Source: a virus
DNA: 42,513 nucleotides
IMG/VR virus record: IMGVR_UViG_3300003690_003733
Coordinates: 1-42,513 of that record
Reading direction: 5' to 3' (one strand)
The translations under genes were made by a program, and so were the position numbers. Positions within the stretch are counted from its first letter, which is position 1. The number at the start of each line of letters is the position of its first letter. The notes under the pieces are model-generated. The model saw nothing but the letters and a program-made list of their open reading frames with translations, had not been told where the DNA came from and ran no database searches. Shown piece by piece: positions 24,815 through 32,294 of this stretch.

Positions 24815-25148
24815 TCAATGACTTAGCAAGGTACTTACCGCACTTTTGGGGCCACTGAAAATAAACACGCCGAAAGCTCCAATTCCTCCTTTATTATCAG
24901 TGCGTTAAGTGCGGGATGTGTTATTTTTGCAACCGCACTTTGACAAAATGCAATTATTGAATGATTTCAACATGTTGCGACAACACTTCCCGCACAATCA
25001 AACCCCACTTTTCCCTGAAAACACGGGTGACAATCGTTTACTTTCAATATGTTACGATAGCACTTCCCGCACTTCCCGCACTTTTCACCAAATCGCCCAG
25101 AATGCACTATCGTTTAATATCAATGACTTACGATAGCACTTCCCGCAA
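24815..25148 (-). repeat. Four iteron-like 29-bp direct repeats (probable replication origin)
   Basis: Copies start at 24815, 24967, 25044 and 25120. On the + strand all begin TCAA; three have CACTTCCCGCA near the end, while the first reads TACTTACCGCAC. The third and fourth are extended to 40 bp (25033-25072 and 25109-25148) by a shared ATCGTTTA, which forms a dyad with the internal ACGAT. Spacings are 152, 77 and 76 bp, so starts fall on a 76-bp grid with one missing place. The region (24665-25150, about 490 bp) has no gene. The RepA-type helicase gene ends at 25151, so an origin is the best reading. Confidence 0.65.
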
Positions 25149-25150
25149 CC

Positions 25151-26365
25151 TTAATCGCCGGGTATCAGGGCATTTTCAGACCGCACAATCGCCTTCTGCG
25201 CGTGCCTGTCCTCGCCCTTTACCGTGCGCACAACGATGGTGCCTTCGGCAAAAAGATCCTCCATGGCGCGGGCCAATTTCTGGAACGATATGCCCTCACC
25301 CGCTGGCATTGCCTTGAACATTTTCGGGGCATATCTGGGGCTGTTTTTCCCGTCTGTCGGGTACCGGCCTTGTTCATTTGCCGCATCAAGACAGACCATA
25401 AAGATATCCTTGACCACCTGGCGCTGGCGCGCCTTGCCCGCTTCATCAAGGAAGCCGCCACCATGCTCGCCATCGGGCAGCAAAACACCATTGCCAAACC
25501 GCAGACGGTATTCGACATTGTTGGGCCCATAGTTGGACTTAACAATTTTGAGCAACCTGACATCAGGGTCAACTTCGCCCTCGGTTTCCTTGGGCATCTG
25601 CATATAAAGCATCTGACGCGCACGGTTGCGAAACGCGGTCGAACCAGATGTTCCGGTGCCGCTATCAAGTCCAGACGCCGACGGGTGCCACAGCACAACG
25701 ATCGCGCATTCCGCCTCAAGCGCCAACCTCTGCAAACAGTCCATAAACGCCGTTGAATCTGTACGGCTAAGCTCGTTACCACCAAAGAAGTTATACATGC
25801 TGTCGATCACAACCAACCGCACGCCAAGATCGATGACCGCCTGATTTAAAAGACAGTAAAACGGACTTTCCTGCCAACCTTCCTGATCCCGAAACAGAAA
25901 CGGCTGCGCGTTCATGGTCTTGTCCCACAGGATCAATTCAGATTCATAATCCGCCGGCTCAAGGCCGTAATGTGTGTTCACCCGTTCCAATCGGCGATGC
26001 ATTTCATCCCGATCATCCTCAGCACTCAGATAAAGCGCACGACACCGCTCAACATCCGCATCAAGCCACTTTTGCCCAGCAGCCGCAGCGGTGACAAGCT
26101 GCATTGACAGGATCGATTTGCCGATCGCACCATTGCCCGAAAACAGCGTCACAGCACTATCAGGGATAAGATCGGGGACAATCCATTTACGCGGTTTTGG
26201 CGTCTTCCCCTGCAACGAACTGGCATAGAACATGCCGTCTTGCCGGGCACGAGTTTCCACGTCCTGAGCAACGCGCCCCTTGGGGATCGCAGGCGTTCGG
26301 CCAGCTTCATCGTTGGCCGCACGCATCTTTCGCACCTGATTAAGCGGAACACTATTGTTGCTCAC
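25151..26365 (-). CDS. RepA-like replicative helicase (AAA_25)
   Basis: 404 aa. Walker A GNGAIGKS at residues 77-84 and Walker B LVVIDS at about 183-188 define an AAA_25/RepA-type ATPase. The middle carries VLWHPSASG and ending segments typical of phage and plasmid replication helicases. It probably unwinds DNA at the iterons directly downstream. A GTG start at 26365 overlaps the preceding gene as GTGA. The C-terminal 100 aa (from about EAGKARQRQVVKDIF) is a separate, winged-helix-like part. Confidence 0.85.
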   Translation of the reverse strand: MSNNSVPLNQVRKMRAANDEAGRTPAIPKGRVAQDVETRARQDGMFYASSLQGKTPKPRKWIVPDLIPDSAVTLFSGNGAIGKSILSMQLVTAAAAGQKWLDADVERCRALYLSAEDDRDEMHRRLERVNTHYGLEPADYESELILWDKTMNAQPFLFRDQEGWQESPFYCLLNQAVIDLGVRLVVIDSMYNFFGGNELSRTDSTAFMDCLQRLALEAECAIVVLWHPSASGLDSGTGTSGSTAFRNRARQMLYMQMPKETEGEVDPDVRLLKIVKSNYGPNNVEYRLRFGNGVLLPDGEHGGGFLDEAGKARQRQVVKDIFMVCLDAANEQGRYPTDGKNSPRYAPKMFKAMPAGEGISFQKLARAMEDLFAEGTIVVRTVKGEDRHAQKAIVRSENALIPGD

Positions 26366-26928
26366 GCTGCCCCCAGTTTTTCTTGTGTTATGTGAATTTC
26401 AGGAACGCGAGAAGACCGAAAAAGGCGGTCAACACGTTCCCCGATTTCAAGCGTATCGCAGATGATTTTGCGCGGGCCGATCAACGGAAACGATGTCATT
26501 TCCGACCAATCGACGATCACACACCCAACCTGCTTGCCAACAAGATAGGCAATCGGATCGGCATAGATGCGCAGATCAACCTCAAAATGCCGGGCATATT
26601 CCGGGGCCTCCGGGTTGATCATTCGGCACCCGTTTCGGGCCCACATCTCCGACGGATTGCGTGGGTTGCATGCAATCAAATCGCCGATATCAAACACCTG
26701 AACATCCCACGGATCCGGCAACGGCAGCTCTGGCAGAACGATCATGGCTTGCCCACCAGTTTCAGCAGCATCCCAGCCATCATTGTCATTAGCGGCCACC
26801 CGCAAAGCCCCATAGCGCGAAGCACCGCCATAGAGCCATTCAGGGTCCACACCCTGACCGATCAGCCAGCCATCCTGCGCTGCCGTCGTCCGGGCGACAG
26901 CCTCAGAAAACAGATCAAAGCTCGACAT
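26362..26928 (-). CDS. Unknown replication-region protein
   Basis: 188 aa, with QAMIVLPELPLPDPWDVQVFDIGDLIACNPRNPS in its middle, a YLVGKQVGCVIVDW stretch and a C-terminal RKIICDTLEIGERV. The fold is not recognised. It overlaps the helicase by 4 nt, which suggests a role with it, such as loader, primase part or regulator. Confidence 0.65.
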   Translation of the reverse strand: MSSFDLFSEAVARTTAAQDGWLIGQGVDPEWLYGGASRYGALRVAANDNDGWDAAETGGQAMIVLPELPLPDPWDVQVFDIGDLIACNPRNPSEMWARNGCRMINPEAPEYARHFEVDLRIYADPIAYLVGKQVGCVIVDWSEMTSFPLIGPRKIICDTLEIGERVDRLFRSSRVPEIHITQEKLGAA

Positions 26929-26940
26929 GATGCCACCCGC

Positions 26941-27195
26941 TTAGCTGGATTGTGAACCATCACCAAGGATCGCAGCCTTGATCGCCGCAGCATCGACAGC
27001 GGGCGGGCAGACGGGCCCATCATGGCCCTTGCAGCTTTCCGCATCTAACCAACTGTATTCATTGCCAGATGACAGCCTGATGATCAGGGTTCTGCCCCGC
27101 AAACGGCACGACAGAACACCAGTCGCCTTGCGCGTTTTCCGGGTCGTAACTCGACCAGCCTTCCTGCGACTTGTAGAAATTGGCGACATCTGCAT
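26941..27195 (-). CDS. Possible small gene, start unclear
   Basis: An open frame ends at 26941 with YSWLDAESCKGHDGPVCPP and an Ala-rich helix, which looks protein-like. The first half of the frame overlaps the 27059-27400 gene in another frame and looks like its shadow. A real gene would start within about 27100-27040, but no ATG with a ribosome site is seen there (a non-ATG start is needed). Confidence 0.2.
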   Translation of the reverse strand: MQMSPISTSRRKAGRVTTRKTRKATGVLSCRLRGRTLIIRLSSGNEYSWLDAESCKGHDGPVCPPAVDAAAIKAAILGDGSQSS

Positions 27196-27400
27196 TCCAG
27201 TATCCCTCGACCCACCCGAAATCGGATGTTTCTATCAGGATCCGGCTGCCATCACGGGGTGCATCTTTCATCGATCGGCCAACCGTCAGGCCATCGATCA
27301 CCGAACATGCCCGCAAAAAGACCTTTGTGTAGCGCACAGAGCCTTTGAGATAGCCGGTCTGATCGGCGATATAGGCCGCAAGCGCGTCGTTGCTTTGCAT
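27059..27400 (-). CDS. Unknown early protein (DAPRDG-type)
   Basis: 113 aa. The C-terminal half (MKDAPRDGSRILIE, GWVEGYWN, EGWSSYDPEN, NPDHQAVIW) has the pattern of a common short phage domain beginning near DAPRDG. The N-terminal half is different and has a small helix. The ATG at 27400 overlaps the upstream stop as TGATG. No function is known for this family. Confidence 0.7.
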   Translation of the reverse strand: MQSNDALAAYIADQTGYLKGSVRYTKVFLRACSVIDGLTVGRSMKDAPRDGSRILIETSDFGWVEGYWNADVANFYKSQEGWSSYDPENAQGDWCSVVPFAGQNPDHQAVIWQ

Positions 27401-27645
27401 CACTCCGACCCTCCGCTATCCGTTCCCGGCCCGTCCTTTAGAAAGCCGGACAGCTCGATATTGAAGTCACAGAATGGGTCGGGCGCTGGACTGTTGCGCA
27501 TCGCCAGGTGCTTGAGGATTACGCAGCACGCGTCGCTGACATCCGGGTCGGAGGCATCGACCATCAGATCCGCAATCTGGCGGTGCAACGGCGGCGTGTC
27601 CTGAATGGCTTTGGTTTGGCGTCTTGCCACGGGCCGTCTCGACAT
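27400..27645 (-). CDS. Small early protein
   Basis: 81 aa. A basic N-terminus (SRRPVARRQTKA) and a helical core (LHRQIADLMVDASDPD, ACCVILKHLA). No domain is recognised. It overlaps both neighbours (TGATG at each end), so it belongs to the dense leftward early operon. Confidence 0.6.
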   Translation of the reverse strand: MSRRPVARRQTKAIQDTPPLHRQIADLMVDASDPDVSDACCVILKHLAMRNSPAPDPFCDFNIELSGFLKDGPGTDSGGSE

Positions 27646-28022
27646 CACGCACCGCCTTTCACAGCATTATCAAGATCGATCCAGACGCTTGCGCCGACGG
27701 CAACGGTGCCATCCGGATCCGCGCGGTCGCGCAGATCCTTGTGGACGGCTTCGAGAACGGCGCGCAGGCTGTCGGTTTCCGCCCTTGCTTTGACGCACAT
27801 TTCGATCAGTTCTTCGTTCTCGTGATGAATCGATCTGACCCGCTGGTCCGACTGATGTAGCGCCTCCTGCATCGCCTCAAGCTCTGCGACAAGGGCCAGA
27901 ACATCCCGCCAGTAAAGATCAACGCGCGTAACACCATCTACTTCGCCAGTCGACCCAAGCCAGACGTTGTTGAGCAAGCCATCCAGATCACGGAACTGGG
28001 CTATTTTCTCGAAAGCTTTCAT
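27645..28022 (-). CDS. Coiled-coil early protein
   Basis: 125 aa. The central part (ALVAELEAMQEALHQSDQ, HHENEELIEMCVKARAE) is a coiled coil. The N-terminus has FRDLDGLLNNVWLGS. It is translationally coupled to both the BRO-N antirepressor before it and the next gene. Function unknown. Confidence 0.65.
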   Translation of the reverse strand: MKAFEKIAQFRDLDGLLNNVWLGSTGEVDGVTRVDLYWRDVLALVAELEAMQEALHQSDQRVRSIHHENEELIEMCVKARAETDSLRAVLEAVHKDLRDRADPDGTVAVGASVWIDLDNAVKGGA

Positions 28023-28804
28023 CGTACATCACCCTCCCAAACAACACGGCCAAGCACGGCCCCGACGGGGATGTGCCAATGCACCCCCGAGTCAAAAATC
28101 ATGCACCGGTCGAACCACGATTTGAGCGGCGGTTCATCCAGCACGGTGACAACTTTCGGAAATTCACCATCTTCGACCTGCAGCACCACGGCCCGGTCGC
28201 CACGGCTCAGGCGATAATCGCACGTATCGACAATCACCATCCGGTTGCCGATGCGAAACACCGCATGCCCGTCCATCAGGCGCGGCATCGGATCGTCGGG
28301 CTTGGTCAATGGCGGCATCCTGCGCGGGCTTTGCGCCGCGATCATCGGGCCGATCTTGTCCATGATCAGCGTGACCACATCGCCCACCACCTGCTGGCGC
28401 AAGGCGGTCAGATCCGGCAGCGCCTCACCATCCGGGGAAGACTGGGCCGCCGGGGCCGCTTGTGCCTCAAGCACATCAAGCACCCAGCGCCGGAACGCCT
28501 TGGCCCGGTCCGTCTTCGCCAGCATGGCGATCAACTGCGCCCCGCGTGGGCTAAAGACGCGAACCGCGGCTGGTTGGATTTGACCCCTCAAGCCCAATTT
28601 GGTCTTAAGGGCCATTCCATCGGTGAATTCGTCTTTATACCGGTTGAACAGCTTGGAAATCTTGCTGGCATCGGAATACCCCAAAGCCCGCGCAATGTCC
28701 GGCCCGGTCAGCCACGGCACCCCGTCGCGGTCGATGATCGATAGTTCGGTATCTTGGAAAGTGAGCTTTTCGGGCAGATTCCGCCCATGGTCATGATTAG
28801 GCAT
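28019..28804 (-). CDS. BRO-N-type antirepressor behind a C4-like leader
   Basis: 261 aa from the ATG at 28804. Residues about 15-105 form a BRO-N domain (VPWLTGPDIARALGYSDA, FSPRGAQLIAMLA, FRRWVLDVLEA). The C-terminal half (about 170-258: MDGHAVFRIGNRMVI, PPLKSWFDRC) is shared with the gene at 40095-40988. The open frame runs 170 codons further upstream through the leader, but the ATG with GGAGG spaced 6-8 nt upstream is the likely start. That GGAGG lies next to the b2 element, so translation is expected to be blocked by the antisense segment. Confidence 0.8.
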   Translation of the reverse strand: MPNHDHGRNLPEKLTFQDTELSIIDRDGVPWLTGPDIARALGYSDASKISKLFNRYKDEFTDGMALKTKLGLRGQIQPAAVRVFSPRGAQLIAMLAKTDRAKAFRRWVLDVLEAQAAPAAQSSPDGEALPDLTALRQQVVGDVVTLIMDKIGPMIAAQSPRRMPPLTKPDDPMPRLMDGHAVFRIGNRMVIVDTCDYRLSRGDRAVVLQVEDGEFPKVVTVLDEPPLKSWFDRCMIFDSGVHWHIPVGAVLGRVVWEGDVR

Positions 28805-28871
28805 GACAGCCTCCGTTTGAACTGGGTTAACCAACCACCGGAGACGCCAATCCCTGGTGGCCGGACGCGCA

Positions 28872-29042
28872 GGATTGGCGTTACCACCAAACGGAGTGGC
28901 GGGCCGCAAGGCCCTCCCACGCGCCCGACCATAGGAAAACCGCGCAAAAGGACTTTTGGCGCGGTTCGGACGCCGTTTGACAGACAGGACGCCAATCCCG
29001 GCCACGGATTTTGCCGTGACTGCCCGCACCTGTGGCGCGGAT
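28872..29042 (-). ncRNA. C4-type antisense RNA / leader of the BRO-N antirepressor
   Basis: Order on the transcribed strand: a1 GGATTGGCGT (28998-28989), b1 CAAACGG (28979-28973), a hairpin with AACCGCGC / GCGCGGTT arms ending in TTTTCC (28966-28938), a second hairpin GGGCC-TTGC-GGCCC, b' CTCCGTTTG (28896-28888), a' ACGCCAATCC (28881-28872). Then come a2 GGATTGGCGT (28853-28844) and b2 CAAACGGAG (28819-28811) just before the ATG. b' and a' are complementary to b1/a1 and to b2/a2 over 7-10 nt without gaps. This is the C4-icd-ant plan of phages P1/P7. The RNA ends are inferred. Confidence 0.7.
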
Positions 29043-29048
29043 GAAGGG

Positions 29049-29077
29049 ACTATACGCCCGCCTGTCGTTCGCGTCAA
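29049..29077 (-). promoter_or_regulatory. Sigma70-type promoter of the first C4-type leader
   Basis: TTGACG (29077-29072) and TATAGT (29054-29049), spaced by 17 nt, 5-6 of 6 matches in each box. The start point would be near 29042, just before the leader's first hairpin. It is strong by sequence and so suits constitutive antisense RNA synthesis. Confidence 0.75.
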
Positions 29078-29099
29078 TATTGCAGATACTGGACGCCCG

Positions 29100-29328
29100 G
29101 ATTGAGCGTACAGGGTCGCCACCACATCAGATTGACGATCCGGGCAACTACGAACGCAGTTATACGTGCTGCGCTCCACACCCGGACGGTCAATTTGACC
29201 GTCTCGAAACCCGCAGAAAACCGCACCCGCCGCCCACACCCCAATTTTGGGCGTACGGGCAACTACGCAGGCCGCGCCAGCACCCTCAAAATGGGGGTGC
29301 TGGCCGATATTGGAGGACGCAAAGGCCA
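29100..29328. other. Gap with palindrome, direct repeats and a stem
   Basis: No supported gene. It holds a perfect dyad GACGGTCAA-T-TTGACCGTC (29185-29203), a 12-nt direct repeat CGGGCAACTACG (29141-29152, 29256-29267), and a 9-bp stem CCAGCACCC / GGGTGCTGG (29277-29303) right after the 29329-30168 gene. The stem lacks a T-run. These may be regulator sites for the promoter at 29049-29077 and the end of the neighbouring gene. Confidence 0.4.
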
Positions 29329-30168
29329 TCATTTCGCACCCTTGTCGACAAGGCGTAGCACGTTCTGACCACCGGTCTGTCGGTCAAGGCGGTCCTTGAG
29401 CGGCCCCCAGCCGCCCTTGGCCAGCCATTCGTTGATCGCCTCTCGCGGGAACAGCTTGCGGCCATAGACATCACGATGGACGGTAAAGCGCGTGCTGCAC
29501 TCGCAATAACGGGTCAGGGCATTGCTGACAGCCTGCACAAAGCCGCGCGGACGTTTGGCAACCCCGCGCTCGACGGCGACCTGCAAGGCCGGAATGGCGG
29601 TGACAGCCCCCATGCGGGGATCACGCGCAAGGCGATCCTCGATCATGCCGTCAAGCCGGTCGTCAAGCGCCTTGATGATGACTTTCTTAAAGATGCCGCC
29701 AATCACCCGTTCGACATCCGGCGAAAGGCCGGTGACCAGCCCGTCAAGATCATCCCGCAGGATGGCTGGTTGTGCTGCGACACCATGCGACCAATAGGCC
29801 GACAAGGCTCGGTAGCATTCGCGCTGGAACATGATGACGCGTGTGCGCAAGCTCGACCGGACCCGTGACGCATCGATCTTGAACAGCCAGCCTTGCAGCA
29901 TATCAAGCGGCAGAGCGGACATTTCACGCAACCGGCCATCCTCGGCAACCGTTCGTGTCACACGAACGGTTGATGACAGAACGGGATCACGCTTGACCTT
30001 TTCGAACTGACCATTCCAGGCAATCCCGATCGCTTCGCACACACTGCGCAGGGCGACATAAGGCGTACCATCGACCTCAAAAGTCGCGATCTGAGAACCA
30101 TGGAAGTCCAGCGAAATCACTTCGTTGCTGGACAGATTGTCGTTCATTGCGGTATTCTGAGCACTCAT
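29329..30168 (-). CDS. P22-type antirepressor, second copy
   Basis: 279 aa. P22_AR_N features (LDFHGSQIATFEVDGTPYVA, LRSVCEAIGIAWNGQ) and a C-terminal half (GAVTAIPALQVAVERGV, PRGFVQAVSNALTRY, HRDVYGRKLFPREAIN, WLAKGGWGPLKDRLDRQ) nearly the same as the gene at 13072-13890. It may bind CI or another repressor. A 25-bp perfect palindrome lies inside its coding sequence at 29947-29971. The start 30168 is an ATG. Confidence 0.85.
   Translation of the reverse strand: MSAQNTAMNDNLSSNEVISLDFHGSQIATFEVDGTPYVALRSVCEAIGIAWNGQFEKVKRDPVLSSTVRVTRTVAEDGRLREMSALPLDMLQGWLFKIDASRVRSSLRTRVIMFQRECYRALSAYWSHGVAAQPAILRDDLDGLVTGLSPDVERVIGGIFKKVIIKALDDRLDGMIEDRLARDPRMGAVTAIPALQVAVERGVAKRPRGFVQAVSNALTRYCECSTRFTVHRDVYGRKLFPREAINEWLAKGGWGPLKDRLDRQTGGQNVLRLVDKGAK
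29947..29971. repeat. 25-bp perfect palindrome inside the second antirepressor gene
   Basis: Arms AACCGTTCGTGT and ACACGAACGGTT around a single central C; the region encodes TVRVTRTV. The paralogous gene at 13072 does not conserve it. It could be an operator of a large dimer or a cruciform target. No palindrome of this length and perfection was noticed elsewhere in the window. Confidence 0.5.
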
Positions 30169-30240
30169 TGCAAACGTCCTTTCATCTGTTGCAATACCGC
30201 CCCGGCCCGCATAGCCGGGGCATTCCTTTTCAAGGCAGCG

Positions 30241-30294
30241 TTATCGCCGCCAAATCATCATCCAGAAGATAAAAAGCGCCATCGGAACTGGCAT
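30241..30294 (-). CDS. Possible 17-aa membrane peptide
   Basis: A 17 aa frame (MPVPMALFIFWMMIWRR) begins at 30294, overlapping the stop of the preceding gene as TGATG, after GGGGCGG. It is hydrophobic with a basic tail. Such tiny coupled peptides exist, but length alone makes this uncertain. The rest of the gap (30169-30240) has a GCCCCGGC / GCCGGGGC stem. Confidence 0.25.
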   Translation of the reverse strand: MPVPMALFIFWMMIWRR

Positions 30295-30644
30295 CACCGC
30301 CCCACCACAAGACCGGTTTTGACACCATCAATGGTGTGCGACGTGGTTTTGATGCGGATCGGCTCGATCGGCACCGGGCCGGAGCCATAGGGGTCGATGA
30401 TGTTGTCATCGTCGCCAGGGATATCGACCGACACCGTCAAATTGAGAATCCCGAAGTCGGCAGCCTTGACCCGCACATCATCGACCGGGGCAAACAACTG
30501 GCGTGAGCCGCCGGTTTTCTTGCACCGAATGGTGGCGACATGCCGCACACCGCCCGTAACAACAAGATGATCGACGGCCTTCCAGAAGTTTTCCATGTCG
30601 GCCTTATCGTCATCAGATACCTGTTCGAAAACATCCCAATTCAT
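30294..30644 (-). CDS. Unknown early protein
   Basis: 116 aa from the ATG at 30644 (MNWDVFEQ). SDDDKADMENFWKAVDHL is a helical N-terminal part, followed by a beta-rich domain (RHVATIRCKK, LNLTVSVDIPGDDD, VKTGLVVGR). It overlaps the next gene upstream by 4 nt (ATGA). A longer frame upstream is not supported. No known family. Confidence 0.65.
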   Translation of the reverse strand: MNWDVFEQVSDDDKADMENFWKAVDHLVVTGGVRHVATIRCKKTGGSRQLFAPVDDVRVKAADFGILNLTVSVDIPGDDDNIIDPYGSGPVPIEPIRIKTTSHTIDGVKTGLVVGR

Positions 30645-30988
30645 GCCGCACCCCGCTGTGGTTCGGTATCGTTGGCGGCCAGGCGGGTGACGTGGTCGGT
30701 ATCGTCTGACATATCCATGACCGTAATACCGCGCTTGCGGGCATAGGCCAGTTCGGCCTGCGCGCCGTCTGATTGCTGCCAGCCCTTGAGCAGGCACAGC
30801 GCATTGGCATGGCGGACCATGGCAAGGCAGATATCCATATAGGCTTCCTCATTCATGCCCGCTGGCACGGCATGCGGATTGAGCACGATGTAGCCCTTGG
30901 CGGTCAGGTATTTCGCCATGGCATCAAAGGCCGGTTTGTTGCCCGCCGGCATGCCGGTGATCGGACCTGCGATATAGATGATGGTCAT
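30641..30988 (-). CDS. DUF4406 / deoxyribosyltransferase-like protein
   Basis: 115 aa. MTIIYIAGPITGMP at the N-terminus, NPHAVPAGM and CLLKGWQQSDGAQAELAYAR are the DUF4406 motifs, related to nucleoside 2-deoxyribosyltransferases. It may act on nucleotides or cap-like phage DNA modifications, but the activity is unproven in phages. It overlaps both neighbours by 4 nt. Confidence 0.85.
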   Translation of the reverse strand: MTIIYIAGPITGMPAGNKPAFDAMAKYLTAKGYIVLNPHAVPAGMNEEAYMDICLAMVRHANALCLLKGWQQSDGAQAELAYARKRGITVMDMSDDTDHVTRLAANDTEPQRGAA

Positions 30989-31359
30989 TGGGCTTCCTCC
31001 GCCTCTTTGGCCTTGGCAGCCTTACGGTCAAGGCGTTCGATCTCGGCAACGATCAGGGCACCGGCCTTGACCAGATCACGGCGGCGGTCGGTGGGCTTTA
31101 GCCAATCGACGTGCCACGGCCAATTTGCACGGTCCGTGTAAGGGACACCGCTGGACCCAAACGAGTCCATTACCGACCTTTCCGGCCCATCAGGCCAACC
31201 ACCAAGCAACGCATAAACACTGGCAGCACGAGCCATCTCACCATCGTCATGCGTGTCATCATGCTCTGGCGTCCAGCCCTCCACCAATTGCTGGCGGGCG
31301 CGTTCGAGTTCGATATCAAGCAGGGCCTGATTTGGGCAAAGCGGGGTTGATTTGGTCAT
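30985..31359 (-). CDS. Common phage early protein (HDDxHxxGE type)
   Basis: 124 aa from the ATG at 31359. DIELERARQQLVEGWTPEHD, GEMARAASVYALLGG, WPWHVDWLKPTDRRRDLVKA and ALIVAEIERLD form a widespread phage family of unknown function. A start 40 codons upstream would overlap the next gene; the chosen ATG overlaps the upstream stop. Confidence 0.75.
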   Translation of the reverse strand: MTKSTPLCPNQALLDIELERARQQLVEGWTPEHDDTHDDGEMARAASVYALLGGWPDGPERSVMDSFGSSGVPYTDRANWPWHVDWLKPTDRRRDLVKAGALIVAEIERLDRKAAKAKEAEEAQ

Positions 31360-31775
31360 CACGCAGCCTTTCCGATTGCAGCACGCGCGGCTTTGGCACC
31401 GGCGCACGGGGTTTTGGGGTTGATCACGCGGTAGTCGGGCAGCTTGCGCGCGGTGCCTTCGCCGTCGAACCAGGCGCATTTGGTGCGGCCATGTTCGACC
31501 CAGGACACCAGCCAGCCGGTTTCACCATTGAGGTCCGCCGCACTCGGCGATTTCATCACCGGGTTGCCGCCAAAGCTTTCGCCCGATCCGCGCACCGGCT
31601 GATGGAGCACCAGCACCGGCAAATCATAATTGACGACCTCGTAACTGCGGCGAATGGCAAAGCCGCCAAGATCAAGATCATTGATGATCTGGCGCGCGGT
31701 ATCGTCGCAGCCGAGATTGTCATTTGCCGCATCGCGCAGCGTGGTCAGGATGGTTTTGAAGGATGCCTCGCTCAT
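31359..31775 (-). CDS. Unknown early protein
   Basis: 138 aa. The N-terminus is helical (FKTILTTLRDAANDN), the middle has DLGGFAIRRSYEVVNYDLPVL, and the C-terminus WLVSWVEHGRTKCAWFDGEG. No family is recognised. It is coupled to the genes on both sides by 4-nt overlaps. Confidence 0.65.
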   Translation of the reverse strand: MSEASFKTILTTLRDAANDNLGCDDTARQIINDLDLGGFAIRRSYEVVNYDLPVLVLHQPVRGSGESFGGNPVMKSPSAADLNGETGWLVSWVEHGRTKCAWFDGEGTARKLPDYRVINPKTPCAGAKAARAAIGKAA

Positions 31776-32107
31776 GCCACACCGCCTTGCATGCTGCTGC
31801 GGCTGGCGTTGTCGTTGGCACCGGTGATATAGGCCGACTGGAACTTGGCACCCGGGTAATCGATGCGATGATCAAGCAGCCCGGCGCGTTCAAGCACCGC
31901 ATTGGCGATATCGACGGCCTGACAGACCATCACCGGGCGGTCATTGATCACGATGACGTGGCGGCCATTGCCGACATAATGGACACGCCGGTCGATCGCC
32001 ACCCGGATCACCGCAATCGCCCGCCCGCGCGGACCATCAATGGTGTTGGTATTGGCTGCCGCAATCAGCGCATCACGCAGTTCTGCAGAGATTTCAGGCT
32101 TGGTCAT
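31772..32107 (-). CDS. Unknown early protein
   Basis: 111 aa from the ATG at 32107, which has AAGGG 9-10 nt upstream. The central part RHVIVINDRPVMVCQAVDIAN with VHYVGNG looks like a small beta-alpha domain. A GTG three codons upstream is an alternative. Function unknown. Confidence 0.65.
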   Translation of the reverse strand: MTKPEISAELRDALIAAANTNTIDGPRGRAIAVIRVAIDRRVHYVGNGRHVIVINDRPVMVCQAVDIANAVLERAGLLDHRIDYPGAKFQSAYITGANDNASRSSMQGGVA

Positions 32108-32249
32108 GTCACTCACCCTTCATGGCATGATGGAATCGGATCAAGCAATTTGCAGATTTTGCAATTTGCCATAAGGCGGAAGAACCGGGCGCTGCAGAGT
32201 GCGGACAACACGGTTAAAGGAGCAAACCGCCCGGCCTTCCTGTTGCCTT

Positions 32250-32284
32250 AAGCCCGCCCCGGTCTTCAAACCGGGGTCGGGCTT
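32250..32284. terminator. Strong stem-loop in the 32.1-32.7 kb gap
   Basis: AAGCCCG-CCCCGGT (32250-32263) pairs with ACCGGGG-CGGGCTT (32270-32284) around a CTTCAA loop. There is no clear T-run on either strand, so it could be a terminator, processing signal or RNA structural element. Confidence 0.4.
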
Positions 32285-32294
32285 CTCTGGCATA

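Noticed and set aside
24815-25148. CRISPR array
   Set aside because: Only four degenerate repeats, with unequal wide gaps and no cas genes; better explained as iterons.
29141-29328. Third C4-type leader
   Set aside because: Has direct repeats and stems but no b'-a' complement to them and no promoter/start codon arrangement.
28805-29332. N-terminal extension of the BRO-N antirepressor to a 437-aa protein
   Set aside because: The frame is open, but it covers a promoter, hairpins and the C4-type elements; the ATG at 28804 has the proper ribosome site.
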